Shown: positions 27,088 through 35,148 of the stretch, piece after piece | How positions within the stretch are numbered: the stretch's first letter is position 1 | Layout of the letters: every line of letters starts with the position of its first letter | Origin: Citricoccus sp. CH26A | GTDB taxonomy: Bacteria > Actinomycetota > Actinomycetes > Actinomycetales > Micrococcaceae | DNA length: 47,061 nucleotides | Direction: 5' to 3' | Assembly (NCBI RefSeq): GCF_000224415.1 | Contig: NZ_AFXQ01000021.1 | Span: 1 to 47,061 of the forward strand | Position numbers and translations under genes: made by a program | The notes under the pieces: generated by a model | Databases searched by the model: none | What the model saw: the letters and a program-made list of their open reading frames with translations, nothing else | What the model was told of the DNA's origin: nothing

Positions 27088-28230
27088 TCATCCGGCGAAA
27101 TCGGGCATCCGGTGACCGATGCCGAGCAACTGCCGGATCGCCGCGACGGTACGCGGCGCAGCCTGGCCGTCTCCATAGGGATTGACCGCATTGGCCATCG
27201 CCGCGTAGGCCTCGGCATCGTCCAGCAGGGTGCTCACCTCGCGGACGATTCGCTCCTCGTCGGTTCCGATCAACCGGACGGTCCCGGCCTCGACGGCCTC
27301 GGGCCGCTCCGTGTTCTCACGCATCACCAACACCGGCTTGCCGAGGCCCGGAGCCTCTTCCTGGACTCCCCCGGAGTCGGTGAGCACCACGTCCGAGACG
27401 GACAGCAACCGCGTGAACTCGCCGTAGGCCAGCGGTTCCGTGATGGTGACGTTGGGCTTGTCCTCGATGGCCGGCAGTACGGCCTCCCGGACCACCGGGT
27501 TCTTGTGCGCCGGCAGGACGAAGTCCACCTCCGGGTACGTCGCGGCCAGGCGGGCGAGGGCGCGGCCCACGCCGCGCATGGCCTCGCCCTGGTTCTCCCG
27601 GCGGTGGGTGGTGACCAGGACCAGTCGTCGGTCGGAGGCCGCGATGTCCTCCAGCTTGGGGTCGGAGAAGGGCACGGCCTTCTCGACCACCTGGAAGAGT
27701 GCATCGATGACCGTGTTGCCGGTGACGCAGATGTCCTCGGCGGGAAGGGCCTCGCGCAGCAGGTTGTCCCGGCTGGTCGTGGTCGGGGCCAGGTGCAGGC
27801 TGGCGATCTGGGAGGTCATCTTACGGTTGGCCTCCTCCGGGAACGGGGACCAGATGTTGAAGCTGCGCAACCCGGCCTCCACGTGCACCACCGGGATGCC
27901 GCAGTAGAAGGCGGCGATGGCGCCGGCCGTCGAGGTGGTGGTGTCCCCCTGGACCACCACGGCATCCGGCTTGGCCGAGGCGAAGAGCCGGTCCAGGCCC
28001 TCGATGGTACGGGTCAGCACTCCATTGAGCGTCTGGCGCGGCTGGATGATGTTCAGGTCGTGGTCGGGGATGATGCCGAACAGCTCGTTCACCTGGTCCA
28101 GCATCTCGCGGTGCTGCCCGGTCACCGTGACGACGCAGTCCAGGTCCTCGGCGGCCTGCAGTGCGGTGACGATCGGTGCCATCTTGATGGCCTCCGGACG
28201 GGTGCCATAGATGGGCATGATCTTCTTCAT
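27088..28230 (-). CDS. wecB: UDP-N-acetylglucosamine 2-epimerase (non-hydrolysing)
   Basis: The 380-residue enzyme interconverts UDP-GlcNAc and UDP-ManNAc in the cytoplasm. Family motifs are all present: GTRPEAIK at 9-16, VQGDTTT, HVEAGLRS, HRREN, TDSGGVQEEA and MRENTERPEA. ATG 28230 follows GAGGAAC. It lies 55 bases upstream of smc on the same strand and diverges from the ABC exporter genes. With wecC 10 kb away it supplies UDP-ManNAcA for the glycan locus. Confidence 0.95.
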   Translation of the reverse strand: MKKIMPIYGTRPEAIKMAPIVTALQAAEDLDCVVTVTGQHREMLDQVNELFGIIPDHDLNIIQPRQTLNGVLTRTIEGLDRLFASAKPDAVVVQGDTTTSTAGAIAAFYCGIPVVHVEAGLRSFNIWSPFPEEANRKMTSQIASLHLAPTTTSRDNLLREALPAEDICVTGNTVIDALFQVVEKAVPFSDPKLEDIAASDRRLVLVTTHRRENQGEAMRGVGRALARLAATYPEVDFVLPAHKNPVVREAVLPAIEDKPNVTITEPLAYGEFTRLLSVSDVVLTDSGGVQEEAPGLGKPVLVMRENTERPEAVEAGTVRLIGTDEERIVREVSTLLDDAEAYAAMANAVNPYGDGQAAPRTVAAIRQLLGIGHRMPDFAG

Positions 28231-28443
28231 GGTTCCTCGCTTCGGCGGTGTCTGTACAAACGGCGCGATCTCTGAGCCATACTATGGGTTGCAGTCCACC
28301 CGGATGCGCAGCCGTGTCGGCTTGCCCTGCACCGTGCCGGCACGGCGCCCTCGGGTAGCATGGATCGGTCACCGGGCGGATCGAAGGCTGGTCCGCACCA
28401 CACGCCGCCACCCGAAGGTCAGGCCCGAGTCGAAAGGCACCCG
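28231..28443. promoter_or_regulatory. Divergent promoter region between wecB and wzm
   Basis: This 213-bp gap separates divergent genes and so should hold both promoters. Its most AT-rich point, near 28279-28285, reads TACTAT on the plus strand and TAGTAT on the minus strand, giving overlapping -10-like hexamers. No convincing -35 boxes were found on either side. TAGCAT at 28356-28361 is another plus-strand -10 candidate. Confidence 0.3.
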
Positions 28444-29337
28444 ATGTCCGTGCACGGCTCCACCACCGATCACGTCGATGCGGCACGTGCGGACACCGTG
28501 GTCGATCGCTCGACTGTGTCCCGGGTGGGAGCACGCCCCCATCTCTTCCGATACATCGGTCAACTGTTCACCTACCGGCACTTCGTCCTCTTCGATGCCC
28601 GGGCGCGCGTTGCCGGCAGTTCCACCAATGACTCCCTGGGCCGGCTGTGGATGGTGCTGAACCCGATCCTCAACGGCGCCACCTACTTTCTGGTGTTCGG
28701 GATCCTGCTGGGAACCGGCCGCGGCATCGAGAACTTCATCGGCTACCTCATCATCGGCGTGTTCATGTTCCGCTATACCACGTCGGCGGTCACGTCCGGA
28801 TCCAAGTCGATCGTCGGCAACCGGGCGGTCATCCGTGCCTTCAGCTTTCCCCGGGCCACGCTGCCCATCGCCGTGAACGTGCGGGAGCTGCTGAGCAACG
28901 TCCCCACCTTCGTGATGATGTTCATCCTGATCCTGATGATCCCGCCGGCGGAGGACATCTCCTGGACCTGGCTCCTGTTCTTCCCTGTACTGGCGTTACA
29001 GTTCATCATGAACCTGGGCCTCAGCCTGTTCCTGGCACGGATGGTGGCCCGGTGGAACGACGTAACCCACCTCATCGCCTTCGGCACGCGGGCCTGGCTC
29101 TACATCTCGGCGGTGTTCTTCAGCGTCGAACGGTTCGAGGACACCCCGCTCCTGATCGGGCTCATGCATGCGAACCCCATGTTCTGTGTTCTGGACATCA
29201 CGCGGGACGCCCTGCTCTACGGCGGGGTCGGGGACCCGGGCCGCTGGCTCGTGCTAGGCGGCTGGGCACTCGGTTCACTGGTCATTGGAGGAATCGTGTT
29301 CTGGCAGGCCGAAGAAACGTACGGACGCGCGCAATGA
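28444..29337 (+). CDS. ABC-2 type polysaccharide export permease (Wzm/TagG-like)
   Basis: The 297-residue protein has a cytoplasmic N-terminus of about 65 residues, then six predicted membrane helices (about 69-90, 97-117, 143-167, 173-197, 212-232, 266-286). The stretch LGRLWMVLNPILNG is typical of the ABC2 family that exports O-antigen or teichoic acid. It would move a lipid-linked polymer across the membrane. ATG 28444 has GAAAGG upstream. Its stop overlaps the ATPase start as ATGA, so the two subunits are made together. Confidence 0.88.
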   Translation: MSVHGSTTDHVDAARADTVVDRSTVSRVGARPHLFRYIGQLFTYRHFVLFDARARVAGSSTNDSLGRLWMVLNPILNGATYFLVFGILLGTGRGIENFIGYLIIGVFMFRYTTSAVTSGSKSIVGNRAVIRAFSFPRATLPIAVNVRELLSNVPTFVMMFILILMIPPAEDISWTWLLFFPVLALQFIMNLGLSLFLARMVARWNDVTHLIAFGTRAWLYISAVFFSVERFEDTPLLIGLMHANPMFCVLDITRDALLYGGVGDPGRWLVLGGWALGSLVIGGIVFWQAEETYGRAQ

Positions 29338-30230
29338 CCGTCCCCTCCGACATCACGTCCACGGATCACGACCTCGGGCCGGACGGAGGCAGCCAGGATC
29401 TCTCCTCGGCTCCGACCGTGGTGATCGACCGGGCCGGCCTGACCTATACCGTCCGCACCCTCACGGCCCCGGCGTCGGGTAGCCCCAAGAGACGATGGCT
29501 CAAGGGCCTGCGCGCCTCGAGGATGTCCCGGGTGGAAGCGCTCCGGCCGCTGTCCCTCGTCATCCATCACGGCGAGTCCGTGGGGGTCATCGGCACCAAC
29601 GGTTCCGGCAAGTCCACGCTCATGAACATGATCACCGGCAGGTTGCGGCCCACCACTGGGACCATCCACGCGACGTCGACGCCGATCATGCTGGGCGTCA
29701 ACGCGGCCCTGGTTAGGACCGCCTCCGGCAATGACAACATCACCTTGGGCTGCCTCGCCATGGGCATGACCCCCGCGCAGGTCGAGGCCAAGAGACCGTC
29801 CATCGTGGAACTCAGTGGTTTGGCCGGAAAACTCCACCTGCCGCTCAGGTCCTACTCGTCCGGCATGGCTTCCAGGCTGCAATTCGCCATCGCCACCAGC
29901 GTGGATCCGGAGATCCTCATCATCGACGAGGCCCTCAATACGGGAGACGCCCAGTTCCGCGACCGCACCCGCGCCCGTATCGACGAGCTACGCGAACAGG
30001 CCGGGTGTGTATTCTTGGTCAGCCACTCGCTGAACACGATCAAGACCATGTGTACGAGGGTGGTCTGGATCGAACAGGGTGAACTCATCATGGACGGCCC
30101 TCCGGCGAAGGTCACGGCGAACTATCGCAAGTACACGAAGCTCCTCAGCGAGGGCCTGAAGGACGAGGCCGCGGAGTTCCGGGCAATGCGACAGAAATCG
30201 CTCCGGCTCACCACGGTGACGTGGACCTAG
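29334..30230 (+). CDS. Polysaccharide ABC transporter ATP-binding protein (Wzt/TagH-like)
   Basis: The 298-residue ATPase has Walker A GTNGSGKST at 87-95, the altered signature YSSGMASRLQ at 174-183, Walker B ILIIDEA (Asp198, Glu199) and the switch His231. The SSGM signature is characteristic of Wzt/TagH-type exporters. Only about 50 residues follow the ATPase core, so the C-terminal carbohydrate-binding domain of many Wzt proteins is missing. Export should then not depend on recognition of a terminal cap, as in TagGH. It pairs with the overlapping permease gene. Confidence 0.9.
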   Translation: MTVPSDITSTDHDLGPDGGSQDLSSAPTVVIDRAGLTYTVRTLTAPASGSPKRRWLKGLRASRMSRVEALRPLSLVIHHGESVGVIGTNGSGKSTLMNMITGRLRPTTGTIHATSTPIMLGVNAALVRTASGNDNITLGCLAMGMTPAQVEAKRPSIVELSGLAGKLHLPLRSYSSGMASRLQFAIATSVDPEILIIDEALNTGDAQFRDRTRARIDELREQAGCVFLVSHSLNTIKTMCTRVVWIEQGELIMDGPPAKVTANYRKYTKLLSEGLKDEAAEFRAMRQKSLRLTTVTWT

Positions 30231-30348
30231 GCTCAACTGTGGGTTCGCCGCGATAATTCCCCGGGTTGGCGAAGCACCGTCCCGGACACCCAGCACGATG
30301 AGGCCCTCCCGGCTGGACCATCCGACATCAATCCCGAAGGACCACAGG

Positions 30349-32463
30349 TTGTCTCAGTACGCCACCACCCGACCACAGGCCAAGCCTGCTGACGTTCCGG
30401 TCGCGTCGCCGAAAAGAAGAAGCTTCAGGCCTGAACTCCAAGGTCTGCGTGCGCTGGCCGTGGGACTCGTCCTGCTGTATCACCTGTGGCCCCAGCGGTT
30501 GTCCGGTGGCTTCGTCGGGGTGGACGTGTTCTTCGTCATCTCCGGGTTCCTCATCACGTCACACCTGCTCAAGCAACTGGAGACCCAGGGGCGCATCAGT
30601 CTGGCCTCGTTCTGGGCTCGACGGATCCGGCGTCTGTTGCCCCTGGCGTTCCTGGTGCTGCTGGTCTCCGCCGTCCTGCTGTTTCTCTTCATGCCCGGGA
30701 CCCTGTGGCAGGACAACCTCCGGCAGATCCTCGCCTCGGCGTTCTACGTCCAGAACTGGTTCCTGGCCTCAGCCGCCGTCGACTACTCGGCCAGTGAGAA
30801 CCCGGACAGCCTGGTCACCCACTACTGGTCCCTCTCGGTGGAGGAACAGTTCTACGTCTTCTTCCCCCTCGCGCTGGCCCTCGCGGCATTCCTGGCCCAT
30901 CGCCATACCCGGCGCGGTTGGCCGGCGCGACGAACCGTCGGGCTCACCCTCGCAGTCATCGCCATCGGGTCACTGGCCTACTCTGTCTACTTCACCGCCT
31001 ACGATCCCGCCCAGGCCTACTTCGTCACTCCCACCAGGCTCTGGGAATTCTGCGCCGGCGCGTTGCTGGTCCTCCTTCCCCAGATGTCACGACCCGACCA
31101 CTGGTTGCGCAACCTGCTGGGTTGGGCCGGAATCCTCATGATCGTCACCGCCGCCCTGACCTTCAGTGATGCCACCGCCTTCCCGGGATATGCCGCATTG
31201 CTGCCGGTCGTCGGCACGGTACTGTTCATCCGGTTCGGCGCACAGTCGCCGAGGACCGGAGTCTACTGGTGGGCCAGCAGGCGGCCCTTCGTCCGGTTGG
31301 GTGACTGGAGCTACGCTCTCTATCTCTGGCACTGGCCCCTCATCGTGGTGGTGAGCATCGTGAATGATGACTTCTTCTGGTACCACAAGATCCTCGTGGC
31401 CGTCGCGTCGATACTGCTGGCGGCCGCCAGCCAACGGTGGGTGGAAGACCCGCTGCGGTTCTCGACGCTTCTGAAGCGGCCCCGCAACAGCTTCGCCTTC
31501 ATGGCGGCCGGGCTCGCCCTCCTGTCCGTCGTCGCCCTCCTGGTCCCCACCCTTGTCCTTCGCACCAACGACCAGCGCGTGGAGACGCAGGGAGAGTGCG
31601 TAGGCGCCAACGCCCTCCTCAACGACTGCTCAGACGAGGACGTCTTCAAGGACCCTGTCGTGTCCCCTGCCGCTGTCGCGGCTCAGCGTGAGAAGCGTCC
31701 CTTCTCGGAGTGTCAGCAGTCGGAGACCCAGGATGTCACCTCCTGGGAGCCCTGTGTTCTGGGCGTTCCGGAGTCCGAGTCCACTGTGCAGGCTGCCATA
31801 CTCGGTGATTCACACGCCACGATGTGGCTGCCGGTCCTCGATGAGATCGCCCGCGACAACCAGTGGAGTCTTCGGGTCCATACCAAGAGTGGTTGCATTC
31901 CCGTCGACCGCGAGCCTGAGGGCTCGTCATCAGGCGACGCAACGGGCGCCAAGGAACAAGGCTGTGCCGAGTTCGTCCGGACGACCACACAGGAGTTCAT
32001 CGAGGACGAGTCCCTCGATGTCGTCCTCATGTCCGCGTCCCGCGTCGGGAAGGACACGTCCGAGACGGCGTCCACCGAGGCATTGCACCGGATGTGGTCT
32101 GACTGGCAGGACGCGGGCAAGGAGGTCTTCGTCTTCGAGGAATCGCCGCACTTCGGCGAGTTGGACGTCCCCACCTGCATCGAGACGGCGGATGACGTGA
32201 AGTCCGACTGCTCAGTCTCGCTGTCGAAGGCCACAGAACGCAATGCGCGACTGACGAAGGCCGTGGAGAACGGCGATCCCGCCATCGTCGGCAGCTTCAG
32301 TTCCATGGACGGGGTGTGCCGGGATGAGCGGTGCTACGGCCTGGTCGGAGGACTCATCTCGTACTACGACCACTCCCACTACTCGGTCGAGTTCTCCACC
32401 TCGTTCCGCAGGTCGATCGAGCAAGCGCTGTCCGACGCCGGATTGCTGACCGCGGCGCAGTGA
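30349..32463 (+). CDS. OafA-type acyltransferase with C-terminal SGNH domain
   Basis: The 704-residue membrane protein (counted from TTG) has an acyltransferase-3 domain of about ten helices (28-400). The conserved His45 is in LLYHLWPQR, and GGFVGVDVFFVISGFLIT follows. An extracellular SGNH hydrolase-like domain carries Ser488 (GDSHA) and the Asp674-His677 pair (DHSH). Such fusions add acetyl groups to exported glycans or peptidoglycan. The TTG at 30349 is chosen because GAAGGA lies eight bases upstream; ATG 30298 is an in-frame alternative without a good site. The gene follows the exporter and probably decorates its polymer. Confidence 0.85.
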   Translation: MSQYATTRPQAKPADVPVASPKRRSFRPELQGLRALAVGLVLLYHLWPQRLSGGFVGVDVFFVISGFLITSHLLKQLETQGRISLASFWARRIRRLLPLAFLVLLVSAVLLFLFMPGTLWQDNLRQILASAFYVQNWFLASAAVDYSASENPDSLVTHYWSLSVEEQFYVFFPLALALAAFLAHRHTRRGWPARRTVGLTLAVIAIGSLAYSVYFTAYDPAQAYFVTPTRLWEFCAGALLVLLPQMSRPDHWLRNLLGWAGILMIVTAALTFSDATAFPGYAALLPVVGTVLFIRFGAQSPRTGVYWWASRRPFVRLGDWSYALYLWHWPLIVVVSIVNDDFFWYHKILVAVASILLAAASQRWVEDPLRFSTLLKRPRNSFAFMAAGLALLSVVALLVPTLVLRTNDQRVETQGECVGANALLNDCSDEDVFKDPVVSPAAVAAQREKRPFSECQQSETQDVTSWEPCVLGVPESESTVQAAILGDSHATMWLPVLDEIARDNQWSLRVHTKSGCIPVDREPEGSSSGDATGAKEQGCAEFVRTTTQEFIEDESLDVVLMSASRVGKDTSETASTEALHRMWSDWQDAGKEVFVFEESPHFGELDVPTCIETADDVKSDCSVSLSKATERNARLTKAVENGDPAIVGSFSSMDGVCRDERCYGLVGGLISYYDHSHYSVEFSTSFRRSIEQALSDAGLLTAAQ

Positions 32464-32522
32464 CGCCGGCGTCACGGCCGCTGCGGGGCCCATGCGTCCG
32501 TGGCGGCCAGCGGCACCGGCTC

Positions 32523-32572
32523 AAGGCCCGCGAGCCCGGGATCAGGACGAGGATCCAGGGCGGGCGGGCCTT
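32523..32572. terminator. Inverted repeat between convergent acyltransferase and glycosyltransferase genes
   Basis: AAGGCCCGC (32523-32531) and GCGGGCCTT (32564-32572) can form a 9-bp stem around a 32-base region. It is positioned to end transcripts from both sides. The large loop makes it a moderate candidate. The perfect palindrome TGACGCCGGCGTCA (32461-32474), which includes the acyltransferase stop codon, lies just before it. Confidence 0.4.
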
Positions 32573-32596
32573 GTGCTGTCGTGCTGTCGTGCTGTC
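32573..32596. repeat. Three 8-bp tandem repeats
   Basis: GTGCTGTC occurs three times in direct succession in the noncoding gap between two convergent genes. It directly follows the inverted repeat. No function is evident; copy number may vary among strains. Confidence 0.7.
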
Positions 32597-32631
32597 GATC
32601 GATGGTCCCGGAGTGGTCACAGCCCTGGACG

Positions 32632-35148
32632 TCAGAGGTCTGAGTAGGCCTCGCGGAATGTCTGGACGACCTGGTCCCACGAACGCTCCCGGGCCACCCA
32701 TTCACGGGCCCGGCTACCGAGCCGACGGCGAAGGCCCGGGTCGGACAGGAGCCTCTCGAGAGCATCGGCCAGGCTGGACACGTCACCAGGAGGGAAGACC
32801 AACGCTCGCGTCCCGTCACCGGCGATCTCGCGCAGGGGCGGGACATCGCTGACCACGACGGCCTTCTCCATCGCAAAGGCTTCAAAGGGTTTGAGCGGCG
32901 TGATAGTCGTCGTGGCCGCCGTGGGCAGACGTGGATAGACCAGGATATCGATCTCCTCGTATTCGCGGATCACCTGGTCGTGCGGCACGCGCCCCGTCAG
33001 CACGACGTGGTCGGCCAATCCCATCTCATCGACGAGTTTCTCCACGCGGGGATATTCGCTCCCGTCCCCCACCAGGCGGACCTGCACCTCGACTCCACGT
33101 TCCAAGAGCTCAGCGGCCGCCAGGACGATCAACCAGATACCCTCGTAGTCGACGAAGCTGCCGATGAAACCGACCACGGATCCCGACGAGTCGGCGCTGG
33201 GCGCGAATTTCTCCACGTCGACGGCATTGGGCGCCACCCGCAGGTGTTCCTGCGCCACACCTCGCTCGATGGACAGCTGCCGCACCGGCTCATTCATGAC
33301 CACGACGGAGTCTGCGTGTCTCGCCGCCAGGATCTCGAAGTGCTCGGCCATGGGTGCCCTCCTCAGGAGGGAGTGCTGTGACTCGCGTTCGGCATACACC
33401 AGTTCCCAGAGTCCCGAGATCTCGTAGACGACCTTGAGTCCAAGCCTGTGGGCGGCGATGATGGCGGGAATCGCGATGAGGAAGGTCGAACGCACATGGA
33501 CCTTGGTGGCGCCTGTCGTCCGGAGGACCTCGACGAAGTCGTCCACGAAGGAGGCCATGTGCCGGGCCTCACCGACGCTCCGCTCCACTCCCGAGGCCTC
33601 GATGTGCCGATAGCGGACGCCGTCAACGACGTTCTCGGGTCGGAACTCACCGTCACCCGTCTCGGCCGGGAAACCCGGCCGGGTGACGGCCGTGATGTCG
33701 ATGCCTGCCCTCGTCAGGACCTGGAGGATCCCATGGGCGCGGATGGCGTAGCCGCCGGACTGGTACGGAGTGGACGCGTGCAGGATACACACAATCTTCT
33801 CCGGCCGGGCGTCTTCAGGTCTGCCATCCTCAGTGGCCCCACGAAGGAGTTCATCACTCAGGTCTGCAGCGGCCCGGCACTCACCAAAGAGGTACATGGC
33901 CGCCAGGTGCCCCTCCTGGGCCGGCCGCGACAGGACGTTGCTGGCCCGCCGGTATTCGGCACTGTCGGCGAGCTTCGCCCCTTGGACGAGGCCTGGGTAG
34001 TGAGTCTCGCCGATGTGACGTGCGGTCCGTGAAAGCGCCCTGCGATAACCGGCCGGAGCCTTCAATGACCAGAGCTCACAGCGTTTCTGCAGCAGCCGGA
34101 AGCGTCCCTGGACGGGTTGTTTCCACAAGAACTCCGCCACCATCGCCAGCAACACCGGGCCGAACACACCGCTCTCCCGTCGGCGGTTGATCTCCGCTGC
34201 GAACCAGCGGAACGGCATCGTGTCCAGTCCCGTGTCATGGCGGCGGGCGAGGATCCCGTAGTTGTCACCATCCCGGAGAATCCACCCGATGCGCAACGCG
34301 GTCTCCATGGCGGTGGTCTGCCCGGAGGCGTGGTGGGAATCGAACCTGACATTCGTGGACAGTTCCCTGATGATCGGTCCGCTCTCATGCCGTGGCACCA
34401 TGTCCAGCGACATCACGGGCGCCCACCAGGGAGCATCGACGGCGCCGACCAGTCCCACCCCGTGCTCACGGGCGAACTCCCCCGCCCGACCCCCGATCTC
34501 GGAGTAGTCGGCGACGACGAGGGGAATGAGCAGCAGGCGTCCCAGGAGGACTGCCAGCGGGAATCGTGTCTCATCCCACTCCATGACCAGGGCGCTCATG
34601 TGCAGCCGGTTCCGACCGGCCGAGAAGCGATCCAGGATGCTGAAGAGCTCCTCTGCCGACGAGGGCGCCTTGTCGGGCAGCGGCACTCGCGTGGTGCGGA
34701 CACGAAGACGGTTCACGGTCCGGCGGATCGAGGCGGAGTCCGAGGCTTCGCCTCCTTCCAGCACGAAGCCGTGGGCCGACCGCGACGGCGCCAGGACCCT
34801 CGGAGGCCGAAGGGAGAGATACTCGACGGCCCCCGGGTCCATCCGCCCGTCGTGAATGGCCCGCCGAGGCCCCGGGATTCTCCGGAAGATGCGCTCTGCG
34901 GCCCTGCGGAACCCCGCGTCCAGGGCACACTGTGCGAGAACGCCGGCGTCCTCCAGCGCAGACTCCGAGTTCGGGTCCAGCTGCCTGTTGGCCCGCTGGA
35001 GAGCGATGAAGGAGACCACGTTGCCGTCGCTCCCAAAGTTGTCCTTGAGGAAACCGGACGATTCGAACCTTCGTGCCGCGGCGTCGTCGCCGCGGAACAA
35101 CACGCTGACGTACTCGCGCTGCCATTCTGGCAGCTCACTCCAACTCAT
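32632..35148 (-). CDS. Large glycosyltransferase: unknown N-terminal half plus GT4 domain
   Basis: The 838-residue protein has a C-terminal GT-B fold transferase of family 4 (about 451-838). It opens with LHASTPYQSGGYAIRAHG and contains GFIGSFVDYEG, TGRVPHDQV and LKPFEAFAMEKAVVVSD, the donor-binding region. The first 450 residues match no family I recognise; they are rich in Arg, Leu and Glu and lack membrane segments or a signal peptide. ATG 35148 overlaps the upstream gene's stop as ATGA. Its GT4 part is clearly related to the second GT4 module of the 39646-42657 gene. It is the last gene of the wecC unit. It should build the cytoplasmic polymer; donor and acceptor are unknown. Confidence 0.82.
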   Translation of the reverse strand: MSWSELPEWQREYVSVLFRGDDAAARRFESSGFLKDNFGSDGNVVSFIALQRANRQLDPNSESALEDAGVLAQCALDAGFRRAAERIFRRIPGPRRAIHDGRMDPGAVEYLSLRPPRVLAPSRSAHGFVLEGGEASDSASIRRTVNRLRVRTTRVPLPDKAPSSAEELFSILDRFSAGRNRLHMSALVMEWDETRFPLAVLLGRLLLIPLVVADYSEIGGRAGEFAREHGVGLVGAVDAPWWAPVMSLDMVPRHESGPIIRELSTNVRFDSHHASGQTTAMETALRIGWILRDGDNYGILARRHDTGLDTMPFRWFAAEINRRRESGVFGPVLLAMVAEFLWKQPVQGRFRLLQKRCELWSLKAPAGYRRALSRTARHIGETHYPGLVQGAKLADSAEYRRASNVLSRPAQEGHLAAMYLFGECRAAADLSDELLRGATEDGRPEDARPEKIVCILHASTPYQSGGYAIRAHGILQVLTRAGIDITAVTRPGFPAETGDGEFRPENVVDGVRYRHIEASGVERSVGEARHMASFVDDFVEVLRTTGATKVHVRSTFLIAIPAIIAAHRLGLKVVYEISGLWELVYAERESQHSLLRRAPMAEHFEILAARHADSVVVMNEPVRQLSIERGVAQEHLRVAPNAVDVEKFAPSADSSGSVVGFIGSFVDYEGIWLIVLAAAELLERGVEVQVRLVGDGSEYPRVEKLVDEMGLADHVVLTGRVPHDQVIREYEEIDILVYPRLPTAATTTITPLKPFEAFAMEKAVVVSDVPPLREIAGDGTRALVFPPGDVSSLADALERLLSDPGLRRRLGSRAREWVARERSWDQVVQTFREAYSDL

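Noticed and set aside
28360-28443. Upstream ATG at 28360 as the start of the export permease
   Set aside because: The extra residues are Pro/Gly-rich and lack a ribosome site, whereas ATG 28444 has GAAAGG at good distance.
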